Of a DNA stretch of 64,000 nucleotides, positions 20,688 to 31,740 are shown one piece after another. Both the position numbers and the translations under genes were made by a program. Each line of letters begins with the position of its first letter. Within the stretch, counting starts at the first letter, position 1. The stretch spans positions 5,952,197 through 6,016,196 of the forward strand of contig CM055102.1 of the NCBI GenBank assembly GCA_029204225.1, read 5' to 3'. Under the pieces are notes generated by a model, which worked only from the letters and a program-made list of their open reading frames with translations, did no database searches and had not been told where the DNA came from. The stretch is from Diphasiastrum complanatum (Eukaryota; Streptophyta; Lycopodiopsida; Lycopodiales; Lycopodiaceae).

Positions 20688-21755
20688 TCAAAAGGAGTTC
20701 ATTTCCAGAAGGTAGGTGCGCCGCCTGATCAATAGATTGACAGCAGCTTTAAAGGGCTCTTCAAAAGCACTTGGCAGAAAATCCTCGCAGTTCTTCTGAG
20801 GTGGCTGGTCACTGGGCCTGATTGCCACAAGAGTGGCACCTTTCAAGCAAGTACCATCAGGAAGCTCCACAGAAGGGGCATACCACAACTTGATATTCAG
20901 AGCAGGAACCTGGGTTCTGTTAGAGGATGCAGATGTGGCCAGAGGCTTTCTTCTGAATTCTTTCAGCTGCTCACTGTTCAAGCAGAGAGTTCCTTGCCCA
21001 TCAGCATCTGTGAGAACCAGGGACTCCAGGGTGGGATGATCAAAAATGATCTGCTGAAGCAGATAGTGTCTTGCAGAAGCTGCAATAAGAGAGCTTATGG
21101 TCCAAACAACTCTCATCTTCAGCCTCCCATCACTATAGAACGACTCCGGAATGCTGCCGTTGTCATCTTGATAAGGTGGAGTTCCTGAAACATGTGCTTC
21201 TTCGGAGCCTTCCCTTGCCTTTTCCCTCCCAAGCCTCTCCGCTATAGCTTTGTTCTTCACTTTGACAAGAGAAGAAGCTCCCAAAATAGCACAGCTTTCA
21301 AGCGTGCTACCAAAGTCTGCTTTCCACTTCAAAAGGACGCCCTGCTCGATACCAAGCTCTCCTCCTGGCAGCTCAATTCTAAGACTTTGAATGTCCTTGA
21401 AGTTTTTCAGAACCTCTCCAGGAGAGTGGTGAGACACATCCCCTGCCTTTGACTTCTTTGCCCCCCCCACCAAGTGCTGCTGAAGAGTCTGAAAGGGCTT
21501 CAAGATGCTTCCGTAGAAAAAGCGAAGAAAATGGGCTAAGATTCCCCTTCCCTTTACAGTCAAACTGCCATTTTCTTCTCCAGAAATCACACAATCTACC
21601 TTCACCACAACATTATCCACCTGAGGAGCCAGGTAATTAAAACGTCTTGAGACTGCGCAGCACCTTCCTAGAGCCTTAATATCAGCCAGCCTGTTAAAAA
21701 CTGCCAAAACAAGGGAGTCAGGAAGACGATCAAAATTGTCTACTGCAGATCCCAT
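20688..21755 (-). CDS. F-box protein, AUF1-like (single exon, 355 aa)
   Basis: Probable substrate receptor of an SCF ubiquitin ligase. The frame starts MGSAVDNFDRLPDSLVL, and the F-box covers about residues 8-50 (LPDSLVLAVFNRLADIKALG, CCAVSRRFNYLAP). It continues with SPGEVLKNFKDIQSLRIEL, LLKWKADFGSTLESCAILGA, a variable acidic loop, RLKMRVVWTISSLIAASARHYLL and a C-terminal RRRTYLLEMNSF. This order and length match the plant AUF1 (auxin up-regulated F-box, Arabidopsis At1g78100) group, which is intronless and about 330-370 aa. The frame is open 50 codons further upstream to 21905, but I choose the ATG at 21755 because the F-box genes start just before the domain. A run of eight G in the coding strand codes for a Gly-Gly after HLV. 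There are no frame defects. It is the only clear cellular gene in the window and lies in a repeat-poor gap. Confidence 0.88.
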   Translation of the reverse strand: MGSAVDNFDRLPDSLVLAVFNRLADIKALGRCCAVSRRFNYLAPQVDNVVVKVDCVISGEENGSLTVKGRGILAHFLRFFYGSILKPFQTLQQHLVGGAKKSKAGDVSHHSPGEVLKNFKDIQSLRIELPGGELGIEQGVLLKWKADFGSTLESCAILGASSLVKVKNKAIAERLGREKAREGSEEAHVSGTPPYQDDNGSIPESFYSDGRLKMRVVWTISSLIAASARHYLLQQIIFDHPTLESLVLTDADGQGTLCLNSEQLKEFRRKPLATSASSNRTQVPALNIKLWYAPSVELPDGTCLKGATLVAIRPSDQPPQKNCEDFLPSAFEEPFKAAVNLLIRRRTYLLEMNSF

Positions 21756-22704
21756 TGGTGAAGTAGAATGCACCGTCCAAAGACCTCTAACGTTTTCTGT
21801 GTCTAGAGCAATATAGTGATGCAACCCTTCGATGCCACTTATTTTGATCTTCTCTGCACACTGCTTTACTACAAAACTCTGGTTCCACAGATTCCCCTTT
21901 CCCACAACATGAAGAAATATAACGCAAGATCTACATCCTATACTACAGATGTCAGGAATTCCAGAAACATTGACATGGTCCTTAGATATTAGAAAGACCG
22001 TGTTTATGACTTTCTTGCTTGAATTATGTGAGCTCTGTAAGAAACATATGCAAAGCTTTCAGAATATTGCTAGCTTGTGAAATTCCAAGATCTTATTCAG
22101 CTTCAGAGACATGTTTAAGTTAGAAGTCAGTTATGCTACTGTCTACTCTGATCATAGCGAGTGCCTCTGGTGTTCAGAACGTGAGATCATGAATCATCTT
22201 TTGAATTTGGTTTCAATTCAGTATTCTATTTTAAAATCTCTGCACACGTCTAAAACCAGAAAACAAGCCCAAATTTTTCTGTGAAAATTAGAACACAAAA
22301 ACAGCAGGTTTCTGCTAGCATCAAATAACCCCCTCTCCCACTTCTACCATCCCCAAAAACAAGACCAAGGGAATCAAAACCAGCCCACATCAGAAAAATC
22401 TTGCCAATCTCTTAATTTGATGTAGATAAAGTGAGAAAAGTGAGTTGCCGTTTCCCATCCAATGGACAGTAGCCTCGCCCACAACTTTTTCTTCTCCATC
22501 GCCATCTCTCAGGTTCTCCATCTAAGGTCTCCATCATCCCCCGTGTACTATAGCACAATCTCAGAATTATAGTATTTAAAAATTTATATTCATAAAAACT
22601 GCTTTTCTCTTTTAGAAAAATAATTTCTCCAATGTACCACAATGAATCCTCACAATGAATCATCATTTAAGGGGGATTGGGTTTGCTTGCCTTGCCATTC
22701 CTTT

Positions 22705-22790
22705 GCCAAAAATAGGAGTTTGTTAGTCCATAAGGGAGCTGCCCTCCTTGCCCCCGCCAAAAATAGGAGTTTGTTAGTCCATAAGGGAGC
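22705..22790. repeat. 35-bp direct repeat, 51-bp period
   Basis: The segment beginning GCCAAAAATAGGAGTTTG and ending AAGGGAGC occurs at 22705-22739 and again at 22756-22790 without mismatch. Confidence 0.9.
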
Positions 22791-23492
22791 GGCCGAGCAT
22801 ATTCTCAATTGTGATTGAGGGTGGACATGATTGAGGAGGGAGCCACTCAAGCAAGGGTCCACCATCATCCAACACTAGGGTGGAGGAAAATATATCATGC
22901 ATCTCCAACCGTTGTGGACGATGTTGGGCTCTTTGTGCACTCTTATTTAGACCCTCTTTCTAGATTTTGTTTGATTGACCAAGTGTAGGTTTTAGGGTTG
23001 ATGAACATGTTTAATGCATTCTCAAATTTTGGATTTGCACTGCAATTGTCGTGACCAATTTTGGGTAGGTATAGAGGTGCCCGACTAGTATCAACATGAG
23101 TGTCAACTTGGGGTATTACAAAATCAATCTGATTGGTATGTGCTTTGTTGATACTTGTGTCATGCCCTGATACAGGTTTGGACCATTAGGGAGTGCCTTG
23201 GACATAGGGACCGAGCCTAATCTGGATAGTAGTCGAGTAAGACCATGGGATCACACCCGCCGGGAATCCATGTGGATAGTTAGTCTAGGTGATAGTAACG
23301 ACTATGAGTGACTTAGGAATGAAAATCTAATGAAAATTTATTTCTACAAAACAAGAAAATAGTTATTCTATCAGCTAATAGAATCAAGTTTTATAGGAAG
23401 CTTATCAGGCTATAGAAATAGCTATGACATAAAACCACTTAAGGAACAGATAAACTTTGATACCATGATGGGGAAAGCTGGGTCCGACAACT

Positions 23493-23690
23493 CGGCCCTG
23501 GCCGAACAAGCGGGTCGGGATGATCCTACAAATGCGTGAAGGTAGTGTCCGACAAATCCCTCGGTGCGTGCACTATTGATAACTAAGTCACGGCCCTGGC
23601 CGGACAATCGGGTCGGGATGATCATACAAATGCGTGAAGGCAGTGTCCGACAAATCCCTCGGTGCGTGCACTATTGATAACTAAGTGACG
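23493..23690. repeat. 98-bp tandem duplication
   Basis: Two adjoining units (starting 23493 and 23591) each run from CGGCCCTGGCCG through GGGTCGGGATGATC, CAAATGCGTGAAGG and TCCCTCGGTGCGTG to AACTAAGT. They are nearly identical and more GC-rich than the surroundings. No coding sense was found. Confidence 0.93.
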
Positions 23691-25016
23691 GGAACACAAG
23701 AATAAGTTAAGAGCTTGATTGCATGGTGGTTGCGGAAGCAAAGAGCAGACAATCAGACAAGGCAATCAGAAAGTCAGACAGAAAGCAAAAAGCATGTAAT
23801 ACTGTCAAAATCTGATCGCAGAACCAGACAATAATTTATTCAGGTTAAGTATAATGAAATACAACTGAGATAATGCAGGTGAGTGAAGGTTTATAAAACG
23901 ACCCCCAAATAGACTATCAATCTAAGGAAATACTAACGGAAGTCAGTCTATACCACAAATATAGCTCAAGCACCATTGGGCATGGAGTCGAAAATAAGGC
24001 GTTCATGATCACAGGCACTTTCAATGGCAATCGGCTAGACAAGTTTCAAACGGTCAACAAGCAATTTTCAGATAGCCTAGAGGAATTTGAAATGGACACG
24101 AACCATTCCATTGTAGAAAGCCATGACTTTCAGAAAGCTAAATGGGCTATTAGGATTTCCCTCAATCAATGGGCTTTTACCTCGTTCATTATAAATTCAC
24201 AATAACAAAGACAACCGATTACAAATCCAGTTCTTGCTTAGCAATTAGACGGTTATAGTTACTAGAGTATTTCAAGAAGAGATATGGGTTCAGTGACTTC
24301 CCCACATGCAGCAAGATCATTGGCTTTGTAAATGTCGGGCATTTTTAACTCGTCAAAAACCAGGGAAATCTACACCATTCCAAGATATGCAACCACAGGG
24401 TTAGAGGCAGCAAAAGATAACACCAAATCTGATCCAACAAAAGAAATGGTGATAACACAGTGCTAGAGATCAAAGCAATGAATCAATAGCAATATAATAT
24501 AAGCAGTTTGCAGCGAAGACCAAACACAAAAGTTAGAGTGGAAGGCACCAGGAAGATCAGCCTCTTCTCCTTTCCTCCTCCTTTCCAAAGTGAGCAGTGA
24601 ATAATGATGGACAACAAAATGAGAAAGGCTGAGAGTAGAGTGGGAGACACAGAAATGGGAGGCACCAAGCAGGGATCAAACAACCTTGTTTCTTCTCCTT
24701 CCATCTTTCCTTTATCCAAAACTCTTTCTCTGCCTCTCTCTCTCTCTCAAAATGACAATGGATAATTGTTACGTAGAGGCTGGCCCCTTCTAATGCTAGA
24801 GAGGGCTGAGGCCCAAAGAGGTGCACCTTTTTGTGAATGGCCACCAACAAGGGATTTTTTGGTAATTGGGCCCAAACTTAAGGGCGGAGCCTCAAATTCA
24901 TTTTTAAATCACTAAAGTGGCCTTCGGTAAATAAAGTGGCCATTAAATTGGTTTTTAAGACGAACTGACACCTCCTAGCCCCGACAAACCTGGGATCTAG
25001 GGGTATAAGCCTCCTA

Positions 25017-25044
25017 AATATATATATATATATATATATATATA
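25017..25044. repeat. (TA)n microsatellite
   Basis: About 14 TA units in AT-rich intergenic sequence. Confidence 0.95.
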
Positions 25045-25454
25045 ACATAATTAATAAATAGATAGTACTTTAATAAAAGTGCAACCGGTCATAATGGGCC
25101 ATTTATGCATCAATTTCAAGTAGTCCCGCATTGGCATAATAGCATGCGACGATGATTTTCCATCAAAAATAACTTGAAAAAGGAGTCTTTTTTCCCGCAA
25201 ATAGTGGCGACCTTCACGGGTAAAGAATGGTCCCCATTCGTCGAACTCAAAATCTCAGGTTCAAAAGACCAATGGACTAGCCAATAGCATCCTAGGCTAA
25301 CCCAAAAGGCATACAACAACATGTCTTCAAGATGAGCAACAATTAATTACCCCCCTGGACCGGTCAATAGCATCCTAGGCCGACCCAAAAGGGTTCCAAT
25401 CAGCATCGGATCTTCATGAAGAACAGCATCTCAGGTCCTACATACATGGCTTGA

Positions 25455-25547
25455 GAATCCAAGCATGCTCTAGCATTGATATCTTCTCCAAATCATTAAT
25501 AAATGTAATTGCTTCATTCGTAACTTGAAACACAAGCTCTGATACGA
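25455..25547 (-). mobile_element. Copia E4: internal 5' stub and primer binding site
   Basis: The minus strand after the LTR reads TCGTATCAGAGC (25536-25547), one base away from the tRNA-Met binding site of E2. About 80 bp of leader then align with E2 45635-45710. Beyond 25455 the similarity is lost, so nothing else of this element remains. Confidence 0.8.
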
Positions 25548-26078
25548 TGTGAAAGAATTCAGATCATTGATGATCCAAATCCATAAAGAATCTTTGGTTA
25601 CAAAACAAGCTACTCCACCAATCTTGCCAATGTAGAAAAATCAACATCTACACACAAAATAGAATGCAAACTGTAATAGAACTTGATCAAACATGACTCA
25701 AAACATAAATAGAAGCTAATGTCCATACAACAACAATACCCTACTGTATTTCACATGTGTGAACCTGAAAATAACAAATATAAATTATTCTACATATAGA
25801 ATTGCAATACATTACAAGTATAGTGCACCAATGAATAGTAGAACCCAAGAGAACCATGTATAAGCATGAAATGAGATAGAGAAGAGAGAAGATCTGCTTC
25901 TCCACGAGTTACATCCTTTTATAACAGGTCCAAACCCTATTTGGCCACTTGGCTTTTCTTCCAAAATATAAACCCTACTATATTTAGGTCTAGATTCAAT
26001 GTACCCAACATTTAAATTTGAATCTACTCAAACTCGACTTCTAACTTTCCCACACTTTCCAAAAGTGTTTATTCAAAT

Positions 26079-26843
26079 CATAGATGCACTGCGATTCTGA
26101 ATCGCGATTCAGAAACGTGTTTCGAGATTTTTCCAAAATTGTGCAGAATCGTTTTTTTGTTTTTTTGAAAATTTTTTAGGCAATATGGGTATCAAATGAA
26201 AGCTCTGATTGAGAGCATTATGACTGTGTAGTTTGCTGACAATTTCAGGTGCGAACCACCAAAAAGTGTGTTTTCACTCAGGGAGTTAAAAGGTCAAATC
26301 ATGAAGAGGCCCCCGGACCCCGCCGTTGGGGGGCGTTGCCTCCCAAAACCCCCACCGGGGGGCTACCGCCCATTTCCCGAGGGGCTACCGCCCCCCGAAC
26401 CCCCTAGAGCTTCCTGCTATATAGACACTGTAGATAAAAATGCTACCATCCCCCTGTAGATAAAATGGGGTCCAAATGCGCGCCGAGAAGGGCCCAATAT
26501 TTATGCCCCCAACTGTATGTACATTGCACTCACATCTCCAGTGAAACGATTGCAAAAGTGATCATCATCCATATAGTTGATAGTCCAAACTGTAGCATTA
26601 ACATTTACTAAAAACCAAAGCAAATGACAACCGGATAGCTACTAAAATAAGATCTGTTTGTGCCTCATCTACTGCTCTGAGAGGCAAAACGCTGGTTTGA
26701 CCATTGATCCCCTAAAAAAATTTCAACCATAAGCTATTTTTCCAAAAATATTATTATTATTATTATTATTATTTTCAAATCTGGGTCGCGAATCGCGATT
26801 CACGAATCTCAGACCCAACGAATCGCGATTCGGTGCATCTATG
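26079..26843. mobile_element. Non-autonomous hAT-like transposon, 765 bp
   Basis: Begins CATAGATGCACTG and ends CGGTGCATCTATG, giving terminal inverted repeats of 11 perfect bases with further partial match. It is flanked on both sides by ATTCAAAT (26071-26078 and 26844-26851), an 8-bp duplication as made by hAT transposases. Uninterrupted sister LTRs show a single ATTCAAAT at this site. The subterminal parts contain AATCGCGATT palindromes near both ends (26099-26110; about 26788-26799 and 26820-26831). The centre has a GC-rich patch with GGGGCTACCGCCC twice. No transposase ORF is present. Confidence 0.9.
26750..26773. repeat. (TTA)n microsatellite
   Basis: Eight or so ATT/TTA units inside the hAT-like element. 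Confidence 0.9.
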
Positions 26844-26968
26844 ATTCAAATGCATTTTAGGCTAATATAATTTTGAAAAGTCAAACTCTAAGTCTAATAT
26901 AAGGTTGGCCTCAATTTGCCATATAAACAAATGTAGCAAATATGACTAAACTAGTTGAATTTCTCATA

Positions 26969-27786
26969 GGAACAGCCTCTCACACGTGAGAGATCATCAA
27001 TATTCACAGGGGTATGCTTGATCAACTAGTAAAACCTTGCCAAATGGCAATTTTCAACTTGACTAGCTTTTCACTAGTTCACACATATGTAAATCAAGAT
27101 TCTTTCAATCTAATCAAATTGAATACATCTAGGCCTAACATCCACATGTGGGAACAAGCTCCACACATGTGGGATCAAGTTATACACATAATATCATGAA
27201 TCCATATTATTATCTTATAATTCTTTTAGCTCTATGCTAAATCTTGTTCTTATTTTCTATAGGGTAAAAGTTTCAATATTGCATTCAATGCTCAATTAAG
27301 TTGTATCAATTGCACTCTCCAACAAGTAAGACAATAGTAAAATTTAAACTAGTAGCAAGTGGTAAAGTCAAGCAATAGATGAATAGGCAATGAATGCGGT
27401 GGGGTTCGTATATCAAACTCCTTTCCCGAGCATTATGGATGGAGAGACCGATACCATTTACGAGTGGAATTAGTTTACATGCAACAATTTTTGAATTTTT
27501 ATGGGTCATAATATCCTACTAAACATTTTAACTATAATTTGATTATGATTACCATCTATGGGGTTTGTATAAATTTTGACATGATAGTTTGCACATGCAT
27601 GCAAAATCCACATTGCACAAAGATAAGAAGTCACACTACCTAGAAAGAGTCAAGACTCATCATGCTATTTCTCAAAAAAGACTTTCCGCATTTTGAACTC
27701 TTCAAGAATCTAAAGTAAATATTTTACAAAAGTTGAATAGCACAAGAAAAAATCTAAAGTTATTTACATATGATAGATTTGATTCA
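26969..27786. other. Unassigned non-coding sequence
   Basis: No protein family, LTR pair or repeat recognised. Repeated CACATGTGGGA-type words at about 27140-27175 are reminiscent of the CACACGTGTG words found in the copia LTRs here, so decayed LTR is possible. Confidence 0.4.
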
Positions 27787-28349
27787 TTTTGAGTTCAGTT
27801 TCCTAGAAAGATTTGTTTTTCAAAAGATTTGTGCCCTATGCATCACAAAATTAGGCCAAGCCCATTAGTTGAATTGGATAATGTTAAAACCCAGCCCACA
27901 TAGGCACATACTTGATTCCAATTGTTCTGCATGTGCACGTTTGGAGTTTACTATAGAGGATCTAAATTGGGTTTTCATAACAGCTATTACACCAAGACGT
28001 GAGACACTCATCACAAGACAACCCCCATTGAAAGAAGCAACTTTGTCAAGGCCACCAGGCTTAGTTGGGTAAGAATGTTGCTTGTTTCCGTGTAATCCAT
28101 GTTTAAATTTGACCTATTATTACTCCAGGTGGAGTGCATATTTGTGCAAAAAAAACCAGGGTCCCAAGGCTTGACGTCTTACTTGATGTACTCTGTATAT
28201 TTGTGCATATGAATGCTAGCGCAGGTAACATTAGTGATGAATTACAACATCAAAAACAATTTATCAACTTTAGATTGATCACTGTTTTTACACTTTACAT
28301 ACCTTTTAGAAACAAAAGTGAAGAAGATTGCACATCCTGTGGGTGATCC

Positions 28350-28811
28350 TTACTCACAGTCCACCACATAATCAAGCTCATCAGGAGCAATGCCATCGCC
28401 AGACAACATGACGGGACCCAAGTTGCTCCTTAAAACATCATCATCATCCCCAAATCCTTCAACATTTATAACAAGCACAGCAGGTTTTGGTTCTTCTGCA
28501 CAAAACTCTGATCCAAAACCCTCTTCACAGTCATCGCGCTTTACTTGATCCAATATAGCACTCGATATGCACGATTCCAGTATATGCTGTCTCCCACATT
28601 CGTCTACTTCAATCACATCAACCTCATCAGGATAAATTCCATACCCTAAAACTGAGAGGTAATCAATTGAGGTGAAATCTTCATCATTTTGCTTGTATTT
28701 CCGCAGCAGATCGGATAGAAAAAATGCAGAAAAATTGGGATCTCGTTCTTCTGGAAAGGCTTCTGCTCCCCAAGCCACGTCTTCCAATTCCTGACCCACA
28801 TCCTCAAGCAT
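28350..28811 (-). CDS. Terminal exon of an unrecognised acidic protein, copy 2
   Basis: A 153-codon open frame matching the one at 2599-3060 except for scattered substitutions. The repeat motif is GYGIYPDEVD near residue 56 and GDGIAPDELD near residue 138, so the second copy has Tyr to Asp. It has the same acceptor context (TTCTTCAG before ATG). The predicted 115-bp intron (28812-28926, GT...AG) joins in phase to an open upstream exon at 28927-29145. An acidic, low-lysine composition and a conserved short repeat suggest a protein-interaction region. I do not recognise the family. Confidence 0.55.
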   Translation of the reverse strand: MLEDVGQELEDVAWGAEAFPEERDPNFSAFFLSDLLRKYKQNDEDFTSIDYLSVLGYGIYPDEVDVIEVDECGRQHILESCISSAILDQVKRDDCEEGFGSEFCAEEPKPAVLVINVEGFGDDDDVLRSNLGPVMLSGDGIAPDELDYVVDCE

Positions 28812-28926
28812 CTGAAGAATTTGACCTTCGCTTCAAAATCAGATCACAGCAGTAGGTTAGAACAATTCTCAAAGAGGATTTGGCATACAAAAAAAATAAA
28901 TTACTCTGCCATCAAAGGATTGAGAC

Positions 28927-29145
28927 TTTAAGAAACGGACGATGCTTCTCAAATTTGTCTAAACTGATGTGAGAGCTGTTTGTGAACAATCCATAATGGT
29001 GATTCTGAGCATCTGCATAAGTTGTTTCAATCTCAATAAGAAGCTCCTCATGCCATAGACAAGACTTACTGGAGTCATAATCTATATAAAATTTGCAAAG
29101 AATAGAAATTTTTTTCTCGCAATAGAAGCTCCAGCAAAGTCTTAA
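28927..29145 (-). CDS. Candidate upstream exon of the acidic-protein gene, copy 2
   Basis: Open for 73 codons on the minus strand, containing ILCKFYIDYDSSKSCLWHEE, AQNHHYGLFTNSSHI and DKFEKHRPFLK. It ends at AAA|GTCTCA, a possible donor in phase 0, matching the phase-0 acceptor of the terminal exon. In copy 1 the same region has TAA in place of one TAT and one fewer A in a poly-A tract. The left border of the exon is not fixed. Further short frames upstream (for example MIIMKKKEQQQQGANC near 29320-29350) may be a first exon. Confidence 0.4.
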
Positions 29146-29551
29146 CTAGGGATCAATTCAAGAGCCAGGCAGATGTCACCTGTTGGAAGCTGATAACATA
29201 TGCAATTCGCCATCTATGATCTGGCTCTTAAAATTCAGGATGTAAACCAGCAGCAAAGCAAGAAAACCTGATACTCTATTGCAATAACTCCAAGCTGCAA
29301 TTAGCACCCTGCTGCTGCTGCTCCTTTTTCTTCATGATGATCATGACCAGGGAGGACACGGCACAACCTTTCACAAATATGATCGTGACATGGATGATCA
29401 GGTGCGAGCAAAACAGTGTTAGGGAACCAGCAATACGTGGAATGAAACATCAATTTTAATTAAAAAAATTATTTCATAAGTATTTCAAAAAATCATAGCT
29501 CGCACAAACATGCTAAATCAAAGCATATAGTAGATCGTTGGGAAGCTAATT

Positions 29552-29663
29552 TTGTAAGGAAAATTCATGCGCAATAACTTTGTAAGGGAAATTCATGCGC
29601 AATAACTTTGTAAGGAAAATTCATGCGCAAAAACTTTGTAAGGAAAATTCATGCACAATAACT
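29552..29663. repeat. Four 28-bp tandem repeats
   Basis: Units start at 29552, 29580, 29608 and 29636. Each reads TTTGTAAGGAAAATTCATGC then GCAATAAC, with one or two changes. They lie in the block that distinguishes copy 2 from copy 1 of the duplication. There are no spacers, so this is not a CRISPR array. Confidence 0.95.
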
Positions 29664-29709
29664 AGTTACCTGAAAAATAAAATCAAAACAAGAAATGCAG
29701 CAAAATAAG

Positions 29710-29713
<4 letters not shown>

Positions 29714-29747
<34 letters not shown>

Positions 29748-29852
29748 CAGCGAGCAGTAGGTAGAGAAGGCGGAGTAGAGGCAGAGCGCAGCAGCAGCAG
29801 CCCAGGGGAGCGAGAGGAGACAGAGAGGTAGAGAGCGCGCGCCAGCCAGCCC

Positions 29853-29918
<66 letters not shown>
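29714..29918. repeat. Two (GA)n tracts with a purine-rich spacer
   Basis: GA runs at about 29714-29746 and 29853-29918 flank a GC-richer purine stretch. Both make leucine/serine ORFs on the minus strand that are not genes. Confidence 0.95.
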
Positions 29919-29923
<5 letters not shown>

Positions 29924-30375
29924 CCATACCTCTATTATACACATGTCAATTGGGCTTGAAGGCAAACAATGCATGGCCAGATGTGGGCCATACCCTCTGT
30001 CGGACACGTGTCAGTACGGCTTCAACAATAACAATGCATGGCCACATGTCAGATCGGCTGACAAAAAGTTTACACACGTGTCGCGCAACATGTGTTCAAA
30101 CATGCTGATGTGGCAAGACAGATGTCGTGCACATACTGGCCGGTGGTGTGTATGTCGTCTCCGTGTTGAGCGCGAATTGGTCGACTAAACTTTTTTCAAA
30201 ATAGTGGGAACATATTCACCTTGTGAGGGAATGGGGTTCTCCATAAAAAAATTCTCAAAATTTGATTTCATAAGAATTTGACTTAGTGGGAAATGGATTC
30301 GGCATTTACTTTTTTCACTGGGGAATCATACAAGATGTTGACTTGCAAAAAACACAGAAATTTCACACAAATCAA

Positions 30376-31224
30376 AAACGTAAAATCAAAAGATAGCTAT
30401 TGAATGTCATAATGCGATGTATGACTTATTTAATCACATGACTTACAAAGGACAAAGTTGTGAGAGTCCTCGTTAATACTCGTATTGATTTTTGTTCAGG
30501 CTAATGCATCATTTTATTAGGCTTCATAATTGTCCAACATGTCCCCACACTTACGTGATACTAGTCCCTTGGTACCAGGCTATATGGCTGAATTTTGAAA
30601 TTGACATTTGGTGAAGTGTTGAATGTTGTTATGGTTCACTAATTGGTAGTACGTGCTACTAGAGGTGATTATTTGTAGCATCACAAACACACTTTTTCTA
30701 GCACAAAAAGTCAATTTTCGCTCATTTGCGCCCATTTCATCCCTAATCTAATACATATCTTTACTGCCCAATGACAATAGTTAAGTTGTTGTTGAAACCT
30801 TTTGACGCATTCAAAGAGATTTAGTTCTTTTGGAATCATCACCTTTAGAAAAGTGCACTTTCCTAGAATTTCAGTCAATTATTTTGTTTACATGGGTGAA
30901 TATCACTTGGTGTGATGCCATGGCAAGTAGTTAGATATTGTCCAATCCCTTCTAGTAGCAACACCCAATTTGGTTAATTGTAGCCAAAGTTATGATCAGT
31001 TGAAGTTTTAACAAATTCTAAGCAGTTTCTCAGAATCACTGATGTGTGTGACTATATGGTGTATTAACTCATTTGATTGAGCTTAAAAGTGACTGTTTTC
31101 AGGTTTGGAGTGTTGGGGATGATGACAAGCTGACACACAAAGGGTGGTTTGATAGGCCGCAACGGAAAAGAGGTCATCAACCCCAATCAAAGAAAACAAT
31201 GATGAAATAGTTGAAAACTGATGA
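30376..31224. other. Unassigned non-coding sequence
   Basis: AT-rich, only short ORFs, no repeats or transposon ends recognised. Confidence 0.5.
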
Positions 31225-31740
31225 ATAAGGATCTTGGATTACTTAGAGACTAAGAATTAGAGCAATTTTGATTTGAATTAGATGTCAGAGTAGGTGTTGT
31301 AGACAACCATAGAGAATGCGAACGATTTAGGCGTCTGAGATAGATAGTCGTGCTATTCTCTGTTTCTAATAGATAAGTTTTGATAATGGTGAGAAAGATT
31401 GAGAGGCATTCAAACATTCAACACGAATACAACTGATATAGAAAAATATCGCTTCTGTATAAAAGGGTGTTGTAGTAACAACAATATCAGATCACAAAAC
31501 AATCGCGCGAAGCGCGTGATCCTACTTACAAAAGCTAATGAATGCTATCTTTCAAAATACTCTTTTCTCTCTCTAAAATGATCACTAATGCTGAGGAGTC
31601 AGCTACTAGAAGACCGCTTTTGGTCGTTTGATCTTTGTGAAAACATTGCTTGATCATCTCCTTCTCTTCAAATGCTCAGATGTTTATATAGCTGTTAGAA
31701 GATCTCTAGTTATTCTAATTATAGTTTAAAAGATCATTAG
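31225..31740 (-). mobile_element. Copia B2 LTR, partial
   Basis: Aligns with the inner part of the B LTR (about 48890-49500): GGATTACTT, AGGCGTCTGAGA, ACAATTGCGCTGATAAGCGCG-like and GATCACTAA...GAGTCAGCTACT. On the minus strand it has CTATATAAACAT near 31690, a fair TATA box. Neither LTR end is preserved. It adjoins the integrase remnant directly, so RT and RNase H of B2 were lost by an internal deletion. Confidence 0.7.

Larger units (their letters stand above)
21756..25454. other. Intergenic, F-box upstream region and unclassified repeats
   Basis: The 21756-22400 part is the promoter side of the F-box gene; an in-frame leader of 50 codons exists but looks untranslated. The rest has short ORFs without recognisable domains, two tandem duplications and a TA run (listed separately), and a CT/GA-rich patch near 24735-24765. 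A 29-bp segment around CAATAGCATCCTAGGC recurs at about 25275 and 25364. No transposon ends were identified. Confidence 0.55.
25548..26968 (-). mobile_element. Copia E4 LTR, split by a hAT-like element
   Basis: The segments 25548-26078 and 26852-26968 together align with the reverse complement of the E2 LTR at 44988-45622. The ends are TGTGAAAGAATTC on the left and a degenerate TTTCTCATA on the right, where other copies have TCTTTCACA. The gap is filled precisely by the 765-bp insertion described next. The LTR is nearly solo, with only the stub at 25455 attached. Confidence 0.85.
27787..30375. repeat. Segmental duplication, copy 2
   Basis: Direct-orientation counterpart of 1651-3906. The match begins around TTTTGAGTTC and ends after CACTGGGGAATCA... 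CACACAAATCAAA at about 30375. It lacks the two small elements present at 2097-2459. It holds an extra block at about 29450-30210 with tandem and GA repeats. This copy keeps the better reading frames. Confidence 0.85.

Noticed and set aside
21756-21905. N-terminal extension of the F-box protein by 50 residues
   Set aside because: The frame is open, but the family begins just before the F-box and the extension has no conserved feature. The start at 21755 is preferred.
26310-26410. GC-rich patch as a possible rRNA or tRNA gene
   Set aside because: It lies inside the hAT-like element, has simple repeated GGGGCTACCGCCC words and no cloverleaf or rRNA motif.
29552-29663. Short direct repeats resembling a CRISPR array
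   Set aside because: The four units adjoin with no spacers, and the setting is plant nuclear DNA.
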